Source: an uncultured Oscillospiraceae bacterium
GTDB lineage: Bacteria > Bacillota > Clostridia > Oscillospirales > Oscillospiraceae
Length of the DNA: 22,896 bases
NCBI GenBank assembly: GCA_910583885.1
Contig: CAJUAC010000047.1
Span: 1-22,896 of the forward strand
Direction: 5' to 3'
Positions 6,025-14,412 of the stretch are shown one piece after another. A program made the position numbers and the translations under genes. Positions within the stretch are counted from its first letter, which is position 1, and each line of letters opens with the position of its first letter. The notes under the pieces were generated by a model. It saw only the letters and a program-made list of their open reading frames with translations, searched no databases and had not been told where the DNA came from.

Positions 6025-7074
6025 TTACGCTTCCGCTTTACTGGTCCTTCCTGCTTCTGCTAACATATTCTCAATCAGAATGCCATACCCTTTGGTGGGG
6101 TCGTTGACCATCACGTGGGTCACTGCCCCTACCAGCTTTCCATCCTGGAGGATCGGGCTGCCGCTCATCCCCTGCACGATCCCTCCCGTTTGGTCGATCA
6201 GCCGTTGGTCCGTCACTTGGATCAGCATATTCTGCACCTGGGTTTCACCCAACACCCGTGCAATCTCTACGCTGTACTCCTCTACCCCGTCCCCACTGAC
6301 ATTCGCCAAAATCCGCGCGGCCCCTTCGTGGACCTCGCCGGGCTTGGCTACCGGAACTGCGCTGGCCTGGGTAAATTGGCAGCTCTCCATCACGCCAAAC
6401 ACACCACGCTCCGTGTTGGCGTACAGCTCCCCTCTGTCATGGGTCAAATCAAAATTCCCCTTCAGCTCACCGGGCTCCCCCACGCTTCCGCGCTTCACTG
6501 CCTTTACAGAGGCGTCCATCACCGCGCCATCCCCTAAAGGCATCAGCATCCCTGTATCTGTATCTGTGATGCCGTGGCCCAATGCGCCAAAGGTCCCTGT
6601 GGCAGGATCATAGAAGGTAATTGTCCCGATCCCGGCCATACTGTCCCGGATCCAGGCACCCAGCCGGTAGGTCCCGTCTGCACCCATCACCGGTTCCGCC
6701 GCCAGCACCAAGGCTTCCCCATCCCGGGTCACACCCAGCTCCACAACCCCGCCGCATTGCAGCAGGGCGGCAAACTGTTCCGAGCTCTCCACCTCTGTCC
6801 CGTTGGCCTCCTCAATGACATCGCCTACCTGCAAGCCGCAGTCCGCCCCTGGCGTCAGAACACCTCCGCCAGTCTCCACCTCTGCCAGGCCAATCACCAC
6901 CACACCTTCCGCAAAAAGCTTGATCCCGATGGTGTGCCCTACCGGTACCAGGCGCTCCGCCTCCAGCGCAGCGGCTTGGGCATTCTGATGCAGCCCCAGC
7001 AGGGAGGCGGCGCAGAGAAGGCCGCTAAGAAAAAAACTTGTGCCCCGCCGCATGTTCCTGTTCTGTCCAATCAT
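6025..7074 (-). CDS. spoIVB: SpoIVB serine peptidase (S55 family, PDZ)
   Basis: A 349-residue SpoIVB, the forespore-secreted serine protease that triggers pro-sigma-K processing by cleaving SpoIVFA at the outer forespore membrane. A signal-anchor segment lies at residues 12-36. A PDZ domain follows at about 65-125, then the S55 peptidase domain. The catalytic residues of the family can be placed: His167 in GALGHGI, Asp289 in TDQRL, and Ser304 in GMSGSP, with the Asp-Ser spacing of 15 seen in B. subtilis. It is shorter than the roughly 425-residue B. subtilis enzyme. The start is taken as ATG 7074, about 11 nt after AAAGGGG; GTG codons at 7083 and 7086 are too close to that site. Its presence implies sporulation capacity. 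Confidence 0.93.
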   Translation of the reverse strand: MIGQNRNMRRGTSFFLSGLLCAASLLGLHQNAQAAALEAERLVPVGHTIGIKLFAEGVVVIGLAEVETGGGVLTPGADCGLQVGDVIEEANGTEVESSEQFAALLQCGGVVELGVTRDGEALVLAAEPVMGADGTYRLGAWIRDSMAGIGTITFYDPATGTFGALGHGITDTDTGMLMPLGDGAVMDASVKAVKRGSVGEPGELKGNFDLTHDRGELYANTERGVFGVMESCQFTQASAVPVAKPGEVHEGAARILANVSGDGVEEYSVEIARVLGETQVQNMLIQVTDQRLIDQTGGIVQGMSGSPILQDGKLVGAVTHVMVNDPTKGYGILIENMLAEAGRTSKAEA

Positions 7075-7227
7075 CCATTTCACCACCCCTTTCCAACGAT
7101 TCGCTGCCGTCTTTTTCTGGACAGCATCGTTACTTTATGTGATTTCGGACAGAATACTCTTTGCCGGAATTTCTAAAATGAGGCATGTTTGTCATGGAAA
7201 AAGCCGGTACTCCCCTATTTCCGGGCA

Positions 7228-7264
7228 GAAAAAGAAACCCCGCAGGCAAAAGCCTGTGGGGTTT
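7228..7264 (-). terminator. Intrinsic terminator after ftsZ
   Basis: A 13-bp stem with one G-T pair (7264-7252 with 7247-7235 on the - strand), 4-nt loop, followed on the - strand by a T-rich run TCTTTTTCT. It separates ftsZ from spoIVB. Confidence 0.85.
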
Positions 7265-7324
7265 GTCAAATTTTAGATATTATGTACACAAAAGCCTTCC
7301 CCCGGCACTCACCTGGGATACCGG

Positions 7325-8446
7325 TCAGCGGTCGTTGTTGTTAAAAATCCGCAGGATGTCCTCGAAGGGATCCTTCTCATCCGCCTTCTTCTCCTCCTCC
7401 GTCTGAGGCGTCAAGAACAGGCTGTTAAACTTATCCTTCGAGCTATCCCCACCGCGCCCAATTACAGCGTTCACCGGATCCGCCCCCCTCTTCTCGTCAA
7501 AGCCAGTGGCAATGACGGTGACGCGGATCTCATCGTCCATCGTCTCGTCAAAGGCAGCGCCAAAAATGGTAGTGGCATCGGGATGCACAGCCTCCTGCAC
7601 CAGGTTAGCAGCCATCTCAACATCCTCCAGGCCGATATCCATTGACCCGGTGATGTTGATAAGGATCCCCCGTGCCCCATTGATCGAGGTTTCCAGCAGC
7701 GGGCTGGAGATCGCCATGCGGGCAGCCTCCTCGGCCTTGCCCTTGCCGGCAGCCCGTCCCACACCCATGTGGGCCAGCCCCGCATCCTTCATAATTGCGG
7801 TTACATCGGCAAAGTCCAGGTTGATGAACCCAGTCTCCCGGATCAGGTCGGAGATCGACTGCACGGCCTGTTTGAGCACATCGTCGGCAATCTCAAAGGC
7901 GTTGGCAAAAGTGATTTTTTGATCTGTGGCGTGCTTGAGGCGCTCGTTGGGGATAATCACCAGGGAGTCCACCCTCCCCCGCAAATCCTCAATCCCCTTC
8001 TCCGCCTGCATCATCCGGCGGCGCCCCTCAAACCCAAAGGGCTTGGTCACAACGCCCACTGTGAGGATCCCCTGCTCCTTGGCAGTCTCCGCTACAATCG
8101 GTGCAGCGCCAGTACCGGTACCGCCGCCCATGCCGGCGGTGATAAACACCATGTCCGTATCCTCCAGGGCCTTGGTGATCTGGCTGCGGCTCTCCTCAGC
8201 GGACTTGCGGCCCACCTCCGGGTCGGAGCCCGCCCCCTGGCCGTGGGTCAGCTTCTCGCCGATCTGGATTTTATATCCTGCGCTGGAGACGTTCAGGGCC
8301 TGCTTGTCCGTATTGACTGCCACAAAGTCCACGCCGCCTACACCGGCGCGGACCATGCGGTTAACCACGTTATTGCCGCCGCCGCCGACACCAATCACCT
8401 TGATCTTTACCACATTGTCGGGCGCGGTCACCAATTCAAATGCCAT
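7325..8446 (-). CDS. ftsZ: Cell division GTPase FtsZ
   Basis: A 373-residue FtsZ, the tubulin-like GTPase that polymerises into the Z ring at midcell. The nucleotide loop GVGGGGNNVV lies at 19-28, the tubulin signature GGGTGTG at 107-113, and the T7 loop NLDFADV at 209-215. The C-terminal tail is variable and charged, and ends in DPFEDILRIFNNN, which fits the usual (D/E)IPxFL(R/K) peptide only loosely. That peptide normally binds FtsA, ZipA or SepF. TAGGAGGA precedes the ATG. It has its own promoter and terminator, so it can be expressed apart from the dcw cluster upstream. Confidence 0.98.
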   Translation of the reverse strand: MAFELVTAPDNVVKIKVIGVGGGGNNVVNRMVRAGVGGVDFVAVNTDKQALNVSSAGYKIQIGEKLTHGQGAGSDPEVGRKSAEESRSQITKALEDTDMVFITAGMGGGTGTGAAPIVAETAKEQGILTVGVVTKPFGFEGRRRMMQAEKGIEDLRGRVDSLVIIPNERLKHATDQKITFANAFEIADDVLKQAVQSISDLIRETGFINLDFADVTAIMKDAGLAHMGVGRAAGKGKAEEAARMAISSPLLETSINGARGILINITGSMDIGLEDVEMAANLVQEAVHPDATTIFGAAFDETMDDEIRVTVIATGFDEKRGADPVNAVIGRGGDSSKDKFNSLFLTPQTEEEKKADEKDPFEDILRIFNNNDR

Positions 8447-8529
8447 AGTGGAATCCTCCTACCAATTGTATCTTCCGTATGAAGCCGGGGGCAGTGTACC
8501 CCGGAGAAATAGCCAAACTTTTATATTCT

Positions 8530-8558
8530 ATTGTATGCTTTTTTCCTGGGCAGGTCAA
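8530..8558 (-). promoter_or_regulatory. Sigma-A promoter for ftsZ
   Basis: On the - strand TTGACC (8558-8553) and TACAAT (8535-8530) are 17 bp apart. The leader of about 75 bases contains a CCGGGG/CCCCGG hairpin (8485-8504) of unknown role. Confidence 0.8.
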
Positions 8559-8617
8559 TAGCTGATTCCAGGTTTTTTTGAAATTTTCGGGCAGATTCCG
8601 GATGCTGGGCAACACAC

Positions 8618-9400
8618 CTACCCGGCAAAGGGAATGAAATGGGCCTTGTTGTCGTCCTGCAAAGTCATACGGATGGTGCCTGTCTCGTTGGGCTCCAGCC
8701 GGTCCACCACCTCCAACAGACAGTGGAGCTTAAAATCAAAGTCCGCATCATAGAAAATCTCTACCCGGAACCGGCCGTCATAGTTGAGGATCAGCTCCTC
8801 CGGGTCACTGAAATCCAGGTTGTCTGCCCGCGTAAACATCTCCCGCACCTCCATCGATGCCAGCAGCACAGACAGCCGCTCCCGGGGGATCGGGCTGTCC
8901 TCCGGCAGCTCCAGCCGCTTGCCGATGGCGGGATTGACCGCCTCCAGTCCTATCAGCTGCAAATAGTCCTTGGCAGCCGCCTCATCCACCAGCTCCAGCA
9001 GCTTCCCGCCTGCCTCACCGCCGGAGTTGACCAGCCAATAGCCGCCCGCCCCCTGGATAGAGGCCACCGCCTTGGTTTCCGTCACCTCCACCAGAAGGGT
9101 ATCCGGGAATTTCCGGTTGACACGCACCTCGGTGATATAGGGCAGCTCCTTGCACAGCCGCTGGGAGATGGCATATTTATCCAGAAGGACCAGGTTATCC
9201 CCCCGCAGTACGCCGGAGGCTGCCGCAATCTCCGATTCCTGATAACGGCTGTTCCCCAGCACCTCGATTTTATCTACCTTGAAAAACAGGGTGAGGGCCG
9301 CTACCACGGCCACTGCCGCCAGGACTACCGACAGCGGCCGCAGCAGACGCCCCAGGCTGCCTCTGCGCCGCCTGCGCCGGACCGTCCGTTTTCTTGGCAT
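8618..9400 (-). CDS. ftsQ: Cell division protein FtsQ/DivIB
   Basis: A 260-residue bitopic membrane protein of the FtsQ/DivIB family, which with FtsL and FtsB/DivIC links the Z ring to the septal synthase FtsW-PBP. An Arg-rich cytoplasmic start (RKRTVRRRRRR) leads to one membrane segment at about 22-40. A POTRA domain follows directly (VDKIEVLGNSRYQESEI), then a FtsQ-type beta domain with VRVNRKFPDTLLVEVTE. ATG 9400 lies 8 nt after AAGGAG. A GTG 9 bases upstream abuts that site and is rejected. It is between murA and ftsZ, the standard dcw position. Confidence 0.92.
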   Translation of the reverse strand: MPRKRTVRRRRRRGSLGRLLRPLSVVLAAVAVVAALTLFFKVDKIEVLGNSRYQESEIAAASGVLRGDNLVLLDKYAISQRLCKELPYITEVRVNRKFPDTLLVEVTETKAVASIQGAGGYWLVNSGGEAGGKLLELVDEAAAKDYLQLIGLEAVNPAIGKRLELPEDSPIPRERLSVLLASMEVREMFTRADNLDFSDPEELILNYDGRFRVEIFYDADFDFKLHCLLEVVDRLEPNETGTIRMTLQDDNKAHFIPFAG

Positions 9401-9488
9401 GGCTCTCACTCCTTTGTACTCTCTATCTTATGCACTGCATCGGGCCCAAAAATCCCTACTAGCGCCCACGGACCGTGGATACAGGCTC

Positions 9489-10745
9489 CTAGCCCTCCTC
9501 CAGCGAAATCTCCGCTCCCAGCATCCGAAGATCCCGCACCGGATCCTCATATCCCCGTTGGATATGGTGGATGTCCCCGACCCGTGTGATCCCCCGGGCG
9601 GCCAGCCCCGCCACCAGCAGGGCCGCCCCGCCCCGCAGGTCCGTGGCACGCACCTCTGCGCCGCACAGCCGGGGCACCCCGGTCACTACCGCCACCCGTC
9701 CAGCCACGCTGATATCCGCACCCATACGGCGCAGCTCATCCACATGACGGTACCGGTTCTCAAAAACATTCTCCACAAACACTGTGGCCCCCCTGCTTTG
9801 CAGCAGGGCCGCCATCAGCACTGCCTGGGCGTCTGTGGGGAACCCGGGGTAGGGCGCGGTGCGCACGGAGGAAATGGAGCGCAGGGCCCCGTCCGAACGC
9901 AGGGAGACCCATCCATCGCCGCCGGAGATCTGGCACCCCGCCTCGTGAAGGGCGGCAGTGACCGTGGAGAGATGGCGGTAATCAATGTTGCGCAGCTCCA
10001 CCTCTCCCCCCGCTGCGGCCACGGCGGACAGGTAGGTTGCCGCCGCGATCCGGTCCGGCATGACCGTATGTACTGCGTCCCGGGTTGGCTGCCGCCCCAC
10101 CACGCAGATCGTGGAGCTGCCCGCCCCCCGCACATCACAGCCCATCCCACGCAGGAACGCCTGGAGATCCGCGATCTCCGGCTCCCGGGCCGCGTTAAAG
10201 AGGGTCGTCTCCCCCTCCGCGCCGCAGGCTGCCAGCATTGCGTTTTCTGTCGCCCCTACGCTGGGCATACTCAGGGCAATCTCCCTGCCCCGCATCTGCC
10301 GGGCTTCACACTGGAGCCGCCCCCCCTCCTCCTTCAGCTGGGCCCCCAGCTGGCGCAGGGCGGCCAGATGCAGGTCAATGGGCCGGGGCCCCAGCTCACA
10401 GCCGCCCGGGTAGGACATCTCCGCCCAGCCAAGGCGGGCCAGGATGGCCCCCAGGAAGATCACAGAGGAGCGCATCTCCCGCATCAAGCTGTCAGGGATG
10501 TCCCCCCTGCCCATGGAGCTGGTATCCACCACCAGCTCATCCCCCTCCCAGCCGGCTTTACAGCCCAGATGGCGGAGGATGCGGATACTGGCCTCTACGT
10601 CGCTGAGATGGGGACACCCCCGGAGCACGGTCCGCCCCGGATGCAAAATGGTGGCTGCCAGAATGGGCAGGGCGCTGTTTTTCGCCCCCTGGACAGCCAG
10701 CGTCCCCTTCAGCTGGCCGCCCCCATGTATCATAATATGGTTCAT
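9489..10745 (-). CDS. murA: UDP-N-acetylglucosamine 1-carboxyvinyltransferase MurA
   Basis: A 418-residue MurA, which transfers enolpyruvate from PEP to UDP-GlcNAc, the first committed step of peptidoglycan precursor synthesis. The conserved GAKNSALPIL has Lys22. The catalytic loop PGGCELGPRPIDLH carries Cys116, so the fosfomycin-reactive Cys is retained. YPGFPTDAQA holds the conserved Asp. Length is typical (about 418-430). ATG 10745 has GGAGGGG upstream; the frame is open for 10 more codons without a better site. Firmicutes often have two murA paralogues, and this is the one inside the dcw cluster, where B. subtilis carries murB. The paralogue type cannot be settled here. Confidence 0.95.
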   Translation of the reverse strand: MNHIMIHGGGQLKGTLAVQGAKNSALPILAATILHPGRTVLRGCPHLSDVEASIRILRHLGCKAGWEGDELVVDTSSMGRGDIPDSLMREMRSSVIFLGAILARLGWAEMSYPGGCELGPRPIDLHLAALRQLGAQLKEEGGRLQCEARQMRGREIALSMPSVGATENAMLAACGAEGETTLFNAAREPEIADLQAFLRGMGCDVRGAGSSTICVVGRQPTRDAVHTVMPDRIAAATYLSAVAAAGGEVELRNIDYRHLSTVTAALHEAGCQISGGDGWVSLRSDGALRSISSVRTAPYPGFPTDAQAVLMAALLQSRGATVFVENVFENRYRHVDELRRMGADISVAGRVAVVTGVPRLCGAEVRATDLRGGAALLVAGLAARGITRVGDIHHIQRGYEDPVRDLRMLGAEISLEEG

Positions 10746-10808
10746 AACTACCCCTCCGCACATGGATTTTACCAAACTAATCCATGGTATGCGGACGGGA
10801 GGAAACTG

Positions 10809-11945
10809 CTACTTCCCCTGCGGCCTCCGCAGGGCAATCACGGCGCTATAAATCTTTTCCGCCGCATCGACGGAGCCCAGCGAGGCCATGGCCGCGCCCA
10901 TCTGCCGCCGCCGCTCCCGGTCGCGCAAAATCTCGCCGGCTGTCTCGTAGAGCAGCTCCCCGCTGCTCTCCCGCTCCAGGACCAGCACCGCGCCCCCCGC
11001 CTCAGAGAGGACCCTGGCGTTGTGCTCCTGGTGGTTGTTCGTTACATTGGGTGAAGGCACGATGATGGCTGGTACGCCCAGGGCCGTCAGCTCACTGATG
11101 GTACTGGCCCCAGCCCGGCAGATTACCAGGTCTGCCGCCCGCATGAGCACGCTCATGTCCTGGATATACTCCCGCACCTCCAGAGAGGGCGATTTCTCCA
11201 GGTTCACTCCCGCCTCGGCCAAGTAGCCGCCCATGCGCTGGCATCCCAAGGCGCCCGCGCCATGGACATGGTGGAAGGGGGCGCCATCCCTGCTCTCCAG
11301 GGCCAAAAACCGGGCCATCTCCCGGTTCATCTCCGCAGCCCCCAGGCTGCCCCAGAAGGAGACGACCAGCGGGCGGCCGTCGTCCATGCCCAGCTGTTTC
11401 TTGGCCTCCTTTTTGGTCAGCCGGAAGAAGTCCCCCCGCACCGGCGTGCCGGTGACGAGTACTTTATCCGGGTGTTTATAGTTTTTCCGGCACTCCTCAA
11501 AACCAACCATAATGAGATCCGTATGTTTCTCCAGCAGGCGTGTGGTCAGGCCGGGGATGGCGTTGGATTCATGGATGGCTGTGGGGATTCCCAGCTTTGC
11601 GGCCGCCCGGATCATGGGATAGCTGGCATAACCGCCGGTGCCCACCACCAGGTCCGCCGGGAATTCCCGCAGCAGCGCCCGGGCCTCGCCCGGGGAACGC
11701 AGGAAGTTGCGCAGGGAGACCAGGTTGTGGCGCAGCTCTGCGGGACGGAGGGAGCGGTGGAAATTGGAGACCTCCACTGCCCGGAAGGGCCAGCCCGCCG
11801 TCTCAATCAATTTTTTTTCAATCCCCCGGTGCGCACCGACAAACAAAATCTCACTGTCTGGCCGCCGCTCCTTGACCAGCCCCGCCAGGGCCAGCGCCGG
11901 ATTAACATGTCCCGCAGTCCCGCCGCAGGTGAAGACGACTCGAAT
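10809..11945 (-). CDS. murG: Lipid II synthase MurG (probable ATT start)
   Basis: A 378-residue MurG, the membrane-associated GT28 glycosyltransferase that adds GlcNAc to lipid I. The N-terminal loop TCGGTAGHVNPALA, HESNAIPGLTTR, and the nucleotide-binding GASTISELTALGVPAIIVPSP..NNHQEHNA are all diagnostic. The usual GGSLGA loop reads FWGSLGA here. Start choice is unusual. Family proteins begin about 5-6 residues before CGGTAGH, and GGAGGT at 11958-11953 lies 7 nt before an ATT at 11945 that fits. The GTG at 11954 lies inside the ribosome site. The ATG at 12002 would translate the intergenic hairpin. If ATT is wrong, GTG 11954 is next best (381 residues). Confidence 0.94.
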   Translation of the reverse strand: MRVVFTCGGTAGHVNPALALAGLVKERRPDSEILFVGAHRGIEKKLIETAGWPFRAVEVSNFHRSLRPAELRHNLVSLRNFLRSPGEARALLREFPADLVVGTGGYASYPMIRAAAKLGIPTAIHESNAIPGLTTRLLEKHTDLIMVGFEECRKNYKHPDKVLVTGTPVRGDFFRLTKKEAKKQLGMDDGRPLVVSFWGSLGAAEMNREMARFLALESRDGAPFHHVHGAGALGCQRMGGYLAEAGVNLEKSPSLEVREYIQDMSVLMRAADLVICRAGASTISELTALGVPAIIVPSPNVTNNHQEHNARVLSEAGGAVLVLERESSGELLYETAGEILRDRERRRQMGAAMASLGSVDAAEKIYSAVIALRRPQGK

Positions 11946-11967
11946 AACTGCCACCTCCCTTCTGTAT

Positions 11968-12110
11968 TCATCCTTTTCTTTTTGAAAAAAGAAAAGGATC
12001 AAAAGAAAAACTGTGCACGCAAAACTTTGTTTTGCTTAGGCTCTCTTATAAGACTTGGGAAGGCGCCAGCCCTTCTGGAGAATTCTTTTTTCTTTTAAGA
12101 AAAAAGAATG
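11968..12110. repeat. Hairpin-flanked AT-rich intergenic element
   Basis: The ftsW-murG gap is bounded by two similar perfect hairpins: 14 bp with a 2-nt loop at 11970-11999, and 13 bp with a 2-nt loop at 12082-12109. Both have arms made only of pyrimidines on one side and purines on the other, apart from the outermost A-T pair. Inside lie two smaller inverted repeats, GCAAAAC-TTT-GTTTTGC near 12020-12036 and a GAAGG/CCTTC pair near 12058-12075. The layout resembles a MITE-like or other dispersed non-coding repeat. Only one copy is in the window, so repeat status is inferred. Confidence 0.45.
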
Positions 12111-12115
12111 TCTGC

Positions 12116-13345
12116 CTACCCCGCCTTCGGCGCGGGCATCTGCCGGGAAACTGACAGCACGATGCCCACCTCCACCAGCTGGATCGCCAGGGCCGTCCCC
12201 CCGTAGCTGAAGAACGGCAGGGAGATGCCGGTGGCGGGCATAAAATTGGTGACAACGGCGATATTCAAAAAGGTCTGGAGGGCAATCTGGGTGGTGACAC
12301 CCACCACCATCAGGCTGCCAAACCGGTCCCTTGCATGGATCGCCAGCCAGAAGCCCCGGATAATCAGCATGGAGAACAATAGCATAATCAGCGATGCCCC
12401 CACCAGCCCCAGCTCCTCAAAGACAACGGCGAAAATAAAGTCATTGTGCTCCTCAGGCAGGAACATGAACTTCTGCCGGCTCTTCCCCAGGCCCACGCCC
12501 AGCAGGCCGCCAGACCCCACGGTAATCAGGCTCTGGATCACCTGCCAGGCGTCGCCGCGCTGGGTGGCCAGGTCGCCGCCAAAGGGATCCCGCCACACAG
12601 AGATGCGGGCGGCATTGTAGCCGATCTTCTCCATCAGGTCGGTAAACAGCAGCAGATACCCGCCGCCAAGCATGGCCCCTACGCCCGCAGCAATCCACCC
12701 CCAGTGGATGCCGCCTACCACCATCATGGCTGCGGCCATACCGGCAATCAGCAGCGCTCCAGAAAAGTGGGGTTCCAACAGCGTCAGCCCGGCCAGCAGT
12801 GCCAGCAGGAGAAAATGCGGCAGGAAGCCCTCCTGGAAGGTCCGCATTTTTTCCCGTTTCTTGGAGATGGACTCAGCGAAATAGACAATAACGCCCAGCT
12901 TCGCTACCTCTGTCGGCTGGAACTGCCCTACAGCAGCACCAGGGATCCCCAGCCAGCGGGTAGCTCCATTGCGGGTGATACCCACACCAGGAATCAGCAG
13001 CACCGCAAGCAAGACAATGGAAACAATCATTGCGAGCCTTGCCAAACCGCGGAAGCGCTCATAGTTGATCTTGGACACGATAAACATGGCAAACAGGCCC
13101 AGCCCGGCAAATGCCCCTTGGCGTTTGAAATAATACAGGGGGTCATAGTTGGAGCCCTTGGATGCCTGGGCCGAGGGGAAGCTTGCCGACAGGAGCATAA
13201 TCAGCCCAATGGCCAGCAGCAGCAAGGCCAGCAGCAAGAACGGCAAATCCATCGGGCCGCGGGCGGCCTCCCAGGCCTCCCGCTCTTTTCTCCGGCGTTC
13301 CTTCTCCTTCTGGCGTTTCAGCTGGCGTTGTTCTTCTCTGGTCAT
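12116..13345 (-). CDS. ftsW: Septal peptidoglycan polymerase FtsW/SpoVE (SEDS)
   Basis: A 409-residue SEDS glycosyltransferase that polymerises lipid II together with a class B PBP at the septum or spore cortex. A basic, Lys/Arg/Glu-rich N-terminal region of about 40 residues precedes roughly ten membrane segments. Diagnostic motifs are ITRNGATRWLGIPG, FQPTEVAKLGVI, RDPFGGDLATQRGDAWQ, and PEEHNDFIFAVVFEELG, which holds the conserved Asp of the periplasmic loop. ATG 13345 follows GAGGAGG. mraY lies 52 bases upstream. murD, usual between these two genes, is absent. FtsW and SpoVE cannot be separated from sequence alone. Confidence 0.93.
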   Translation of the reverse strand: MTREEQRQLKRQKEKERRRKEREAWEAARGPMDLPFLLLALLLLAIGLIMLLSASFPSAQASKGSNYDPLYYFKRQGAFAGLGLFAMFIVSKINYERFRGLARLAMIVSIVLLAVLLIPGVGITRNGATRWLGIPGAAVGQFQPTEVAKLGVIVYFAESISKKREKMRTFQEGFLPHFLLLALLAGLTLLEPHFSGALLIAGMAAAMMVVGGIHWGWIAAGVGAMLGGGYLLLFTDLMEKIGYNAARISVWRDPFGGDLATQRGDAWQVIQSLITVGSGGLLGVGLGKSRQKFMFLPEEHNDFIFAVVFEELGLVGASLIMLLFSMLIIRGFWLAIHARDRFGSLMVVGVTTQIALQTFLNIAVVTNFMPATGISLPFFSYGGTALAIQLVEVGIVLSVSRQMPAPKAG

Positions 13346-13397
13346 GGACAATTCCTCCTCAGCAAGGGGCAAGGGGCGGCCAGTAGGCCGCCGGGGC

Positions 13398-14384
13398 TTA
13401 CATCATGCGGTCCATCACCCCGAACAGGGCCAGGACGCAGAACAGGGTGGACACCGCCGTAAAGACGGTGACAATCTTTATCTCGCTCCATCCGCACATC
13501 TCAAAGTGGTGGTGGATGGGGGCCATCTTGAAAATCCGCTTCCCATGGGTCAGCTTGAAATACCCAATCTGCAAAATATCAGACAGGGTCTCAATGATGT
13601 AGATCATCCCTACCAGCAGCAGGATCAGCGGCATGTCAAAGGCAAAAGCCATCCCCGCCACCGCGCCGCCCAGGAACAGGGATCCCGTGTCCCCCATAAA
13701 CACCTTGGCAGGATGGGCGTTGAACAGCAGGAATGCGAGCAGGCCGCCCAGCAGGGCCGCGGCAAAGATGCCCAGTTGGATATAGCCCCACCAGGTCGCC
13801 GCAGAGACAAAAAACAGGGCCACAGGGATGGACACCGACGTGGACAGGCCGTCCAGGCCGTCGGTAATGTTGACCGCGTTGACAGTGCCGACGATGACAA
13901 AGGCCGCAAACACCATATACAGCGGCCAGCCCATGGAGATGCTGACATGGAGGAAGGGCACATACAGATGGGGGGACAGCAGCCCCTCATAGCGCATCAG
14001 CATCAGGAACAGGATCGCGGCCGCCAGCTGCAGCAGGAATTTCTGGATGGCCGTCAGGCCCAGGTTCTGGTGGCGCTTCACCTTCTCGTAGTCGTCCAGG
14101 AAACCGATGACGCCGAATACCAGGGCAAAGAGGAACACATATATATGGGTCCAATCCCCCGCCATCATCCCCGGCCAGCCCGCAATCAGGATGGACACCG
14201 CAGTGCCGGTGATGAACATCAGCCCGCCCATGGTGGGGGTCCCTGACTTGGCGGCGTGCCACTTGGGCCCCACCTCCCGGATCTCCTGTCCCGCCTTCAG
14301 GCGGCGCAGGGCGGGCAGGATCACCTTCCACCCCAGCAGGCCTGTGGCGGCAAAGCTGAAGATACACGCAAAAATCATATCCAT
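13398..14384 (-). CDS. mraY: Phospho-N-acetylmuramoyl-pentapeptide-transferase MraY
   Basis: A 328-residue integral membrane enzyme that moves phospho-MurNAc-pentapeptide from UDP onto undecaprenyl phosphate to make lipid I. About ten membrane segments. Motifs in order: KWHAAKSGTPTMGGLMF, FLDDYEKV with the catalytic Asp pair, VNAVNITDGLDGL, NAHPAKVFMGDTGSLFLGG, and MAPIHHHFE. ATG 14384 lies 6 nt after AAGGGGAG; the upstream open frame overlaps murE and is not used. It begins 28 bases after the murE stop, so there is no space for murF, which usually sits between them. Confidence 0.96.
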   Translation of the reverse strand: MDMIFACIFSFAATGLLGWKVILPALRRLKAGQEIREVGPKWHAAKSGTPTMGGLMFITGTAVSILIAGWPGMMAGDWTHIYVFLFALVFGVIGFLDDYEKVKRHQNLGLTAIQKFLLQLAAAILFLMLMRYEGLLSPHLYVPFLHVSISMGWPLYMVFAAFVIVGTVNAVNITDGLDGLSTSVSIPVALFFVSAATWWGYIQLGIFAAALLGGLLAFLLFNAHPAKVFMGDTGSLFLGGAVAGMAFAFDMPLILLLVGMIYIIETLSDILQIGYFKLTHGKRIFKMAPIHHHFEMCGWSEIKIVTVFTAVSTLFCVLALFGVMDRMM

Positions 14385-14412
14385 GGCAGTCTCCCCTTGT
14401 CCTGACCAGCTG

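Noticed and set aside
7087..7227. A forespore (sigma-F/G) promoter before spoIVB, with CATTTTA near 7165 or CATAAAG near 7142 on the - strand
   Set aside because: Expected by biology, but no matching -35 at proper spacing could be found, so it is not listed.
9279..11054. A 591-codon open frame on the + strand across ftsQ, murA and murG
   Set aside because: It is antisense to three well-recognised genes, has no ribosome site, and its low-complexity Pro/Gln/His/Gly-rich translation is typical of the opposite strand in GC-rich coding DNA.
11946..12002. An ATG start for murG at 12002
   Set aside because: The added residues (LFFFQKEKDE) are simply the translation of the intergenic hairpin, and there is no ribosome site.
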